From Eutreptiella sp. 'Long Island Sound 2002' (Eukaryota > Euglenozoa > Euglenophyceae > Eutreptiales > Eutreptiaceae), in contig OZ038383.1 of the NCBI GenBank assembly GCA_964036045.1, forward strand, positions 11,920,430-11,984,429: DNA of 64,000 bases, read 5' to 3'. The notes under the pieces were generated by a model. The model ran no database searches. It was not told the DNA's origin and worked only from the letters and a program-made list of their open reading frames with translations. Below are positions 1 to 8,453 of the stretch, piece after piece; the stretch's first letter is position 1; each line of letters begins with the position of its first letter. A program made the position numbers and the translations under genes.

Positions 1-27
1 GGCTGGGTTACCCTCCCCCACCCTCAG

Positions 28-563
28 ATGCACAGCAGTCCACAGTGCCGACGAAACGGCGAGGTAGGCCACCACGCACTGCCACAGTCGTGAGGCCCCG
101 CGCGCCCCCCAGGCCACGAGAACCCCCCCCCCCCCATACCCCAGACCCCATGCCGCTACCTCCGGATGATCTGCCACACGCCCTAACCGATGCCGAAAGT
201 GTATGCCCTAGCGTTAGTAGTTCCACTTCCTCCTCGCCCCCGTCCACCCTTGCTCCCGTCGGTGCGACGGCATCTCTGGAGCAGACTGCGCTGGTGCAGC
301 ACTGGTGGCAGCAGGAAATCGAACCATACAAGGGGTTAATACTAGGCCACCACGAAGCGCGCCAACTGGACAGCCTGCTTGCTGACGATCTGTGGCTGTA
401 CCAAAAGTACAGGTATGATGTGCACCATCACTACCGGCACACCACACCGCCCACTCAGGCTATGTGGCAGCAGGGCATCCTAACCATGGACTGCCCTGAT
501 GCTATCGCGTGGCTGAACCTGCAGGCCATGACCACGCCTGAGTCTGACTCCTCGGTTGACTAG
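28..563 (+). CDS. 3'-terminal exon of an AT-hook protein, 5' part outside the window
   Basis: The reading frame is open from a pyrimidine-rich stretch ending in CTCAG at 27 (likely splice acceptor) to a TAG at 561-563, about 178 codons. Near its start it encodes the basic motif KRRGRPPRT, a classic AT-hook that binds the minor groove of A/T DNA, followed by a proline-rich stretch, a serine run, and a more globular, Trp/His/Tyr-rich end (residues about 85-150). No catalytic domain is recognised. It lies on the same strand as the dioxygenase and transposase genes that follow and may belong to the same transposon, since the left end of that element is not in the window. The first ATG-like start within the exon is not convincing, so it is treated as an internal or terminal exon. 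Confidence 0.5.
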
Positions 564-891
564 TGGCTGCCCATTTGGTCGCCCACGTGCGCTATACCTG
601 TTTGTACCCTGTGGGGGGCACCGCAGTGCCCCCTTGAACTTAGACATTGCATGAAAATAATTGTAGCTCCTCTCCCAATAAGACACAGGAACGAAACCCA
701 CTGTACATAGGACCACATTGTGCTGAAGTGAACATCACCAAGTTTATTTCACGCGGTATGCAACTGTGCACAGGTTGGATTTGACATGTCTTTTCCTTGA
801 CAAGCTTTCTTGTGTCCCGCTACCAATCCTCTGCTGCTCGTTATCGCGTGGGTTATCGCGCTTCATTTTATGTTTCCCCTTTTCGCTTTAG
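564..891 (+). other. 3' untranslated/spacer region ending in a splice acceptor
   Basis: No coding potential is seen. 564-760 reads like a 3' untranslated region. At 841-860 there are two copies of TTATCGCG, the word that marks all the other non-coding parts of this element. A T-rich tract then ends in TTTAG at 887-891, and the downstream reading frame opens exactly after it, so 892 is a likely exon start and the repeats probably sit in an intron or 5' leader. Confidence 0.45.
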
Positions 892-918
892 CTCTCAAAG
901 CCTTCGTATTCTTTGATA

Positions 919-3900
919 ATGGCCCTTGCTGCTGCCCACGCTTGGTGCGAGCACCATCAAAAGCTCCTTGGGGTCCGTCGCCTTGGCGGTCCTGAGGGGT
1001 TTACGATGGGTGATGCCAATGTGAGGCGCCCTGTGGCGACCCGCTTTGAACATGGTGTGGACTTTGGACTCCTTGTCCATAAGTCCCCCTTCATGGCGGA
1101 CGACCGAGACCCCCTGGTTCTCAGCAACTACATCTTCGAGTTGCTAGAGGTAAATCCAGGGGTTGCTGGATTTTTGATCCAGCTTCATCCGGACGATGTG
1201 GACGCGGTGGTGGAGTCCGTCACCGCCCATGCCGAGAAGGGTGCGGGGACGAAGACGACCCTCTATGTGGGTCAGGAGGAGGAGGAAGTGGAGGAAGTGG
1301 AGGAGGAGGAGGAGGATGCGGGGGGGGTGGGGGCTGGGGGGAGGAAGGAGAAGCCCCACAACCCCCTCATGATTAGTGTCCAGAAGGTAAGGATCCGACC
1401 GGGTAAGGGGAAGGGGCAGTCGGATGGTTGGTTCCCCCAACCCCTCACCCACAACACCCGCCGGGTCTGCACTGACGACCCCGAAAACAAGCTCCCCATG
1501 CACTCCCTTTGCCCCACAAGGGAGTGGGAGCGTGAGTGGTATGGGGTCACCACTCCCAACATTGTTTCGGGGCAGGGGGTGATTCTTTTTCCATTTGGGG
1601 CAACACCCCCCCTTATTGGGGAGGCGGAGGAGGTGGTTGCCGCCGAGCCCTTGGGGGCCTTTAATAGGGACCCCAATGACCTTGTGCTCACGGTGGGGGG
1701 GAAGCTGGTGGTCAACCACCTCCTGGAGCACGATTTTTTGAGTGCTGTGCAGCTCCAAAGTCTTTTGGATGATTTGGATAGGGTGCCTCTCTCAGAGAAG
1801 GCACCCATTTTCAATGAGAACCCCCCCATTGTCGGCAGGCCCCAAGATTCTGGGACCCGCCGTACATTGTACGGCAACTATGGGGGTGCCAACCACCACA
1901 GGCACAACCCCCACAAGCTCCATGATCTGCCAGTCCTCAAAAGGGTGGCAGATCGTGTGCTTGAGACGGCGAAGAAGACTGTGGTGGGGGGGGTTGGATG
2001 GAGCTGCACCATCCTTGACATGGCCGAAATTTCGAGCTATGACCACACCCCCCAGCACCTCCATCGCGACGCCCCCCCCTACACCATTCCTGAAGGCACA
2101 TTGATTGTCAATTGCCTTATTATGCTAACCCATAATCATGAGGAGGAGGATGGGTCACATTTTCTTTTTGTGCCCTCCAGCAGTTCGGGGTTCCCTGACC
2201 CTTGGGTGGAGAGGGCTGTGCCATTCAAGAGGGGCACTGCCTTTTTTTTTAATGCCCTTGATGTCCACAGGGGGTCGGGGATTCCCAAGGCCTCCCCCAC
2301 GGGGGTGTCCCACCCCCGCCTCATGGCATTTTTTGCCATTGAGCTTACCGTGGGGGGGAATCTTCGATTCCCCAACCTGCACGTGACCCAGTCCATTAAG
2401 AGGCCCCAGCTGGGGGCACCTGGTGGCCGGGTGGCCAGGACAGTCCAGTGTGATGGGGCGGTTAGGTGTAGGGGGAAGGTGGTAGCCAATTGCTACGGAT
2501 GCAATCGGCTGATTTTGTGCACCGCCCACAAAGATGGCCTTTGTGTGCCATGCCAGGAGGGGGAGGAGGTGGAGGGGGGGGAGGAGGAGGAGGTGGTGGT
2601 GGACCCCAATGGGGTCAGCATTGAGCAATCTGCTCAGTGCTTGCTCCCGGTGGGAACAACCACAGGGCATTTTTTGTTGTCGGGGTGGGGGGTTGGGAGG
2701 GAGGTGATTGCCCCCCTCACTAATGAGGAGGCGGGGGCGGTCGCAGGCCACCCCGATCAGTGCCCCTTGGCCAAGGTGTGCCATGGGGAGGCACTGCCCT
2801 GGCCCACCCTGCAAGGGCATGTTGGGATGAAGGTGCCGGCGGGCACCATTTTGGTGGTGAGGAGGGGGTTGTATGGGGGAGTGGCAAGGGTGGCCCCTGA
2901 GGCGGAGGGGGTGGCCCAGGTGGTGGAGTGGCGGCAGGTGGGGGAGTATGCGGCCGTCACGGACTTCGTGTGGCTGCGGAGGCTGGGCCTGGTGCTGGAC
3001 GACGCCAAGAAGGAGGGCCAAGGCATGTGTCCATGTCACCAGGTGTGAAAACCTCCCACAACACCCTGCTCTAACCCCTGCTCTAACTAGTTATCGCGCT
3101 AGGTTATCGCGTTCTAACTAGGTGCTCTAACTAGTTATCGCGCTAGGTTATCGCGTTCTAACTAGTTATCGCGGGGTTATCGCGGGGGGTTATCGCGGGG
3201 GTTATCGCGCGATAACCTAGTTATCGCGGGGGTTATCGCGCGGGTTATCGCGTGTTTTTTTTTTGTTTCTTTTGTTTTTTTCAGGCCACCATCTTGCAGC
3301 TGCCCCGCATCTTCGTCAAGGACGACGCCCAGGCAGCCGACGCAGCGGGCGGAGCGGCAGCAGCAGCGGGGGCACGGCCCGCCAAGCCGGTGGCGGCCCG
3401 GTTGGAGCTGGAGGGGGAGAAGAGGCTGCCGGAGGGGGCGTCGTGGCGGTTTGGGGAGCCTGGGGATGAGGCCTGCAGGATGGGGGGGACGGGATGGTAC
3501 CGGCAGGTCACCATCACAGAGAAGGAGGGGGGGGTGGAGAGGAAGACCAACCTCACCCTCCCCTCCTATGTGTGGGTTGGGGGGGAAACGGCCAAGTGGC
3601 CGCAAGCCGCAGAGGGGGAAACGGTTGCGGCTTTTTTGTGTTTGTTTGGGATGAGCGACCCCCCCCAAAGGAAATCTTATTTCCTTTTGAGGGTGTGTTT
3701 TTTGTGGGAGGGGGAGTATACGGGGAGGGAAGTGTGGCAGAAGCTGCACAGGGGGGGGGACATCCACCAGGTTGGTGGGTATGACCCCCCCCCTTCTGTG
3801 GCGGACGCCACTGCCGAATGGATTCGGCAGTATGCACCCAAGGGGGGAAGGCCGGGAAAAGGCCAGACGAAGCGGGGACCAGACGTGGTGGTGGTTGAGC

Positions 3901-4493
3901 CGGATGCCCCCCCCCCCCTTAGGGGTAAGGGCCAAACCCCCGCCCCCAAGCCCTCCCCCAAGCCATCGAAGGTGGCAAAGGTGGCGGCAGCCCAGCCCCC
4001 CCATGAGGCCCTGGACGTGGAGGCCTTGGGGGCCAGTGTGGCCACCCACGTGACGGACGCTTGCCAGGTTTTGGTGGAGCAGGCGGCCGCCACGGGGGTC
4101 GAGGCCGCACTGGCCAAGGGTCGGTCGGCCGACCACAGGTCGGCCTTGGCAAAGGCCGAAAAGGCCCAGGGCAACACCCAGCGTGCCCTGGACCAGGCCC
4201 TCAACCTGGCCGCCAAGAGGGGGGAGGAGGTGGAGGCGATGAGGGAGGCCCTGAGGGAGGCCCAGGAGGGGAGGCGGAAGGCGGAGGTGGAGGTGGCCCA
4301 GCTTAGGGTGGAGGTGGAGGGGCAGCGGAGGAGGGGGGATGACCTTGGGCAGCGCTTGGGGGTGGCTGAGGCGCAGGTGCGCAGCCTCACCTCCACCCTC
4401 TGTGCCTCCTTCGGGGCACAGCAGGCCCAGCAGGGGCTGGCGCCGCAAGGGTTGCAGAGTCAGGGTAGCGGGAGTAGGAGTGGGAGCCAATGA
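919..4493 (+). CDS. Two-exon gene: 2OG-Fe(II) dioxygenase-like protein with coiled-coil tail (join 919..3042, 3285..4493)
   Basis: Exon 1 (708 codons) ends at 3042 before GTGTGA. Exon 2 starts at 3285 after a T-rich tract ending CAG. Both junctions are phase 0, giving 1110 residues. Residues 370-470 look like a double-stranded beta-helix dioxygenase: H382-R-D384 gives the HxD metal pair, H450 (in DVHRG) the third ligand, and an Arg in HPRLM about 17 residues later could bind 2-oxoglutarate. A Glu-rich insert lies near residues 115-135. A Cys-rich cluster (about 511-545) suggests a zinc site. The tail is a long Ala/Glu/Arg coiled coil (roughly residues 960-1080). Same-strand placement before a transposase suggests a transposon accessory enzyme, possibly acting on modified bases. 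The substrate is inference; TET/JBP-like and other 2OG oxygenases cannot be separated here. 892-918 is open in frame, so an upstream exon is possible. Confidence 0.6.
3043..3284 (+). other. Phase-0 intron packed with TTATCGCG and CTCTAACT words
   Basis: Donor AG|GTGTGA follows 3042; acceptor TTTTTTTCAG ends at 3284. The 242-bp intron holds about a dozen TTATCGCG words and several CTCTAACTAG words in both orientations. Without splicing the frame stops at 3046. With splicing the two open frames join exactly. Confidence 0.65.
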
Positions 4494-5105
4494 CTAGTGG
4501 ATTTGCTCAGGGGGTTGCCCAAGGGCATTTTTCGTGGGGAGGAGCGATATGGGGCCCAAGTGGACATGTGCCACTTCGGCCTTGTGGGAAGTGGAAACCC
4601 CAACCCCTCTAATTTTAGGGCGACCCACATGGCCGCTGCTACCCCCAGGCCTGCCCTCACCCCCTTGGTAGCAGACCTCAATGGGTATTGCACCTCCAAT
4701 GCTCCACCATGGTTCACATGGTGTAGCATCCAAATTGTTCGCCCCCAAGGGACGGACACCATGGGCCTCCACTCCCATTTGCGGGATGGGGCGCCCATGG
4801 CGCTTATTGTGTGTGTGGGGTCTTTCACGGGGGGTGAGTTTTGGGTGGAGAGTGGTGGCCTGCTGAATCCCTCCTTGAGGGAAAAAAAGCGGCACACCCG
4901 TGTGTGCAAGGGTAGGGCGGTGGAGGGTTGGGCATGCACCACCACCCCCCAAGCCCCGGTGTTGTTCAACACCAGGGCACTACACGCTCCATTGCCATGG
5001 GAGGGCGAGCGATGGAGCGTGATTTTTTATAGTGCGGGGGGGGTTCTGCACTGCACGCCTGTGTGGCGGCAGCAGCTGCTGTCCATGGGTTTTAGGGTCC
5101 TCTAA
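4494..5105 (+). pseudogene. Second dioxygenase-like reading frame, in frame after a single TGA
   Basis: After the TGA at 4491-4493 the same frame stays open for 203 codons to TAA at 5103-5105 and has no ATG near its start (first alternative start GTG at 4497). It encodes a pattern known from transposon-borne 2OG-Fe(II) dioxygenases: L-H-S-H, then G-x-FTGGEFWVE, then F-N-x-x-A-L-H-A-P-x-x-x-EGERWSVIFY. This gives a first His, a distal His and a 2OG-binding Arg. The acidic ligand expected two residues after the first His is a second His here (HSH instead of HxD), unless the Asp three residues on substitutes. It may be the end of the preceding protein after a nonsense change (CGA to TGA fits), a readthrough product, or a dead gene. 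A short intron removing the TGA was tested and fails on phase. Confidence 0.5.
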
Positions 5106-5581
5106 CCCCTCCAGCTGATTCGATTATTGTTCACTATTTCTATTACTGTCTAGCCCGGAACATGTCCATTTGACTGATTTGAGAGGCACCCTATCCAAAT
5201 CATCCAAAAGACTGTGTGACTGATTTGAATTTGTGATTGTGGCGCCATGTACCCCGTGCCTGCACATTGTTGACATCTCCAAGGTTTCCTGGGTGCAAAA
5301 TCAACGTTTGTGAAGGTTTTAGGGTGCCCAACGCTTGCTCTAACACCACCAGTTAGTGCGCACTAACCCCTGCTCTAACTAGTTATCGCGGGGGTTATCG
5401 CGCTCTAACTGGGTGCTCTAACTAGTTATCGCGGGGGGTTATCGCGCTCTAACTAGTTATCGCGGGGGGTTATCGCGGGGGTTATCGCGCGATAACCTAG
5501 TTATCGCGGGGGTTATCGCGTGGGTTATCGCGTGTGTTTTTTGGGCCCTTGCTTCAAAACCCTCCCTCATTTCGCGCCCAG
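5106..5581 (+). other. Spacer with an antisense copy of the dioxygenase gene, TTATCGCG cluster and splice acceptor
   Basis: No protein is seen. 5181-5213 is the exact reverse complement of 1759-1791 in the dioxygenase exon. From 5359 to 5533 TTATCGCG and CTCTAACT words are dense. A pyrimidine tract then ends in CCCAG at 5581, 15 bases before the transposase ATG, so the repeats lie in a 5' leader intron or promoter region. Confidence 0.5.
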
Positions 5582-5596
5582 GTCCTCTTATTCTTC

Positions 5597-7260
5597 ATGG
5601 ACAATGCTGTCAATGAGGCCCTGCGGGCTCTCAACACAGCCAACCTGCGGCGGTACACCGATCTGCAGTGCCCCAAGGCCCGGCGGCGGCGTTTGAAGGC
5701 GGTTCAGCGGCTGGTGCGAGTTCTATTGGGTGACCCAGACGTCGTGTGTGGCACCAACACCAAAGGCGAAGTTTGTTTAAGTGGTGGGGCGTGCACTGCC
5801 CTGTCTGGCCCACTTGGCGGCCATCTTGCATTAACAGCTCAGGAGCATGAGGCCCTGAGCATGCTACGCATGGCATGCAGCATGCATCTCTCCCAACGGG
5901 CCCTTTTGCGAATGCCCCGCCGTTGCACACAACGGGACCTAAGGACCGTTCGGCAACGGATCATGCCCTACTTTCCCCAAACCACCATTGTAAAGTCTAC
6001 CACAGGCCGCAATAGGGCAGCTGCCCATGTGCCTTTGCAATCAATTGTGCAAAATGCAATATCTATGGCCCGAGTTATTGGGAAACCCCCCCCTAGTGGC
6101 GTTGCCATTATTGTTATTTCAGTTGATGCGACTTCCTTGTGGAAGGCATCCTCCACCCGTGCGGATGTATGGGTTAATGTATGGGGGGGGGCAAAATATG
6201 CTTCGAAGGTGAAGCTATGGGCCTCATGGTTTTGCATGGATGGCGGGGATGAACAGGCTTTTTTGAGAAGCCTTGACATCTCCGCCAACCTCAACCAAGA
6301 GGTGAGGGATGTGGAAGAGGACGTTGTCCTCTTTCAAAACCAATTTTTGACTTGCACTGTCATTTTGACAGGGGATGGGAAGGGGATGCAAGCAATGGGG
6401 GGGGCTGGGTCTAAGTGTTGGTTGTGCAAAGACCCCAATGGGATTGTTGAGCAAATGGGGGTGGAGTCCACCTCAAGATGGGGGTCATTCTTGAGAAGTG
6501 TGACCCCTGATAGGCGGCCGGGGGACTACCAACATGCAGCATGCCGCATCCTAAACGGCATTGCAAAGCGCATTGAGACCACCCTCCAGGCCCTCCCCCC
6601 TAGTACCCCTGGTAAGGCCCAAGCTCTTGCAGCTTTGCAGGCCTTCAAACAAGCCCTCAAGGATGAGACCGCAGGCATCCCTCTTAGGGAACGCCTCCCT
6701 TCGGCCTCGAGGGCCACAGAAAAAGATTTCGATCTAACCAGCACCAAAGTTTTCCTAACCTCCCCCCCCTTCCAAAGGCAATTTGTGGAATGCCTCAAAG
6801 AGCATGTCCCCACAGTGAGGACCCCTGGGGGACCTATGTTATGGGTTGTTGTGCATGTCATGGTGAAATGCATTGAGGGTTTGTATGAGCTTTGGAGGGT
6901 GAGGGAGTTGTACACTCTAACCCAAGTGGAACGCCACCGTGCGTTGACCACAAAATTTTCAAAAGCGTGGGGAGACTCAGGTTGGTCCCCCACCATGACA
7001 GGTGGATCCATTGGTGCTTGGCACATTCCACCTTTTTTGCCGAGAAATGGAGGAACATTTTTCAGTTTTCCTCCATCCCAACGGAGTATCGGCATGGGCC
7101 TTACAAGAGGAGGCTCAAAAATTGTTTTAAGGGTTGGTCTTTGGTGAGGCCAAGTATGTCCCTCCGCCACATGCACCATTGCATGTCCATGAACGCCCTG
7201 GAGCAAGGGCTTTTGGGACTGGAGGCAGCCAAGGCCTCAGACATTGATGACTTTGTATGA
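5597..7260 (+). pseudogene. RAG1/Transib-like DDE transposase, one frameshift near the C-terminus
   Basis: ATG at 5597 follows a likely acceptor at 5581. The frame is open to about 6990, then continues one frame over to TGA at 7258-7260, about 552 residues in all. Candidate ligands are D177 (SVDATSLWKAS), D260 (TGDGKG), a C-x2-C (KCWLCK) 14 residues after it, H-x4-H (HWCLAH, 7009-7026) and E at 7084-7086 (SIPTEYRH) exactly 20 residues after the second His. Vertebrate RAG1 has D600, D708, C727/C730, H937-x4-H942 and E962, so order and the His-Glu spacing match. This supports an RNase H-fold cut-and-paste transposase of the RAG1/Transib type. The frame change falls at a run of five C (6987-6991), so it may be a real mutation or a base-calling error. 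KDZ or another algal DDE family is the alternative. Confidence 0.6.
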
Positions 7261-7645
7261 AAAACGACCACAGATGCTTTGTGCCAAGTGTTTTGTGTTG
7301 TTTGTCCTAGGGAGGGAGGGAGGAGGGGTGCGCGATAACTACCCGCGATAACTGCGCGATAACTGAGTTATCGCGCGATAACTAGCGCGATAACTAGTTA
7401 GAGCAAGGTGCTCTAACTGCGTTCTAACTCTGTTCTAACTGTGCTCTAACTCTTTGACCCCCCCCCCAAAAACCACCCCCATGATGCGGGTTATGTGGGG
7501 AAAGAAAGGGGATGGGGGGTTTTTGAGGGTGCTGAATCCATTTTTTTAGGTGGTTTGCCCCAAAATTGAGGGTAGGTGGGTGTTCCAGAAATTGCGTTCT
7601 AACTAGGGGTTCCGCACCACGCCCTAGAACGCTGCATCCCATAGT
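7261..7645 (+). repeat. Right subterminal region of element A with inverted TTATCGCG words
   Basis: 7330-7440 carries CGCGATAA/TTATCGCG and CTCTAACT words, now mainly in the orientation opposite to those near the left side. The sequence joins the 190-bp satellite at about 7640-7646; the last bases read CCCATAGT, close to the reverse complement of the CACTATGG-type start of Transib ends. The left end is outside the window, so the ends cannot be compared. Confidence 0.4.
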
Positions 7646-7887
7646 TTTGAGGTGTTTTTGGCCCTATTTTGCACCGTTTGTGGTCCAATATCCATATGGT
7701 TCATAGGTAGGGTTTTGATCACCTATCACCGTCCACACACATGTTTGGGGCTTGGGTTGGTATTGTATGCATTTGAATGATAAGAACTACATAAACTATG
7801 ATACTACGGGCATAAGAATGTGATGAACGATGTAGATTTGAGGTGTTTTTGGCCCGTTTTTGCACCTTTTGCGCTCCATATCCATAT
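7646..7887 (+). repeat. 190-bp satellite, 1.3 monomers left of the piggyBac element
   Basis: A full monomer runs 7698-7887, starting GGTTCATAGG and ending CCATATCCATAT; part of another precedes it. It continues in phase at 14090 after the piggyBac element. The sequence has no coding potential. Confidence 0.8.
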
Positions 7888-7901
7888 TCCTTTATCTAGG
7901 G

Positions 7902-8453
7902 CGGTAACAGGGTCAAATTTGGGGTAACAGGTCATTTTTTTCAAGTTGGGTTATATGGGGGTTTTTTGAGGTGCCGGACCTTGGTAACATAGTGTCACCC
8001 TCTCATTCAACACATGTGACAGGAAGAATTGCAAAGTTTGCCTTTTTGTGCTTGTTGTTACCGCAAATGTGTTACCTGCCTGTCGTGTGTTCTGCTGCAA
8101 GCCTTGAGTTTCGCGGTAACAGGTATACGGGGTAACACCCTAGCGGTTACATCAGCGGTAACAACAACCAAATGGGCAGAGGTGCAATAATAATTGAAAA
8201 TAAAATTCCCTCAAGAAAACGCGACCTTCACGAGCCTGTCAGTTTGATCGTAACACCCTTGCACTCCACAATGAATTTTTTTGTCTTGATTTGACGTGCC
8301 TATTTCTTGCAAACCTAAAATTGTGCTCAATAGAGCGGCAGAGGCATCTCTCCCTCTGGGTAACAATTTTCCTGGGTAACAGGTCAGCGGTTACACCTGC
8401 GGTAACACTACACATGCCAATCATGTCCCATTAGGGCCCTGTTTTTCCTCATT
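7902..8453 (+). promoter_or_regulatory. Left subterminal/5' region with GGTAAC words
   Basis: No gene is seen. GGTAACA and GGTTACA words recur at about 7903, 7923, 8042, 8118, 8140-8160 and 8360-8405, spaced irregularly. This is the likely promoter and transposase-binding region of the element; that role is inferred from position only. Confidence 0.4.

Noticed and set aside
2155-3039. 294-codon frame on the minus strand
   Set aside because: Shadow of the dioxygenase exon; low-complexity Pro/His/Leu with no motif.
4465-4510. Mini-intron that would remove the TGA at 4491
   Set aside because: All GT donors near 4458-4480 lie in the same phase and none joins to the acceptor at 4510 in frame.
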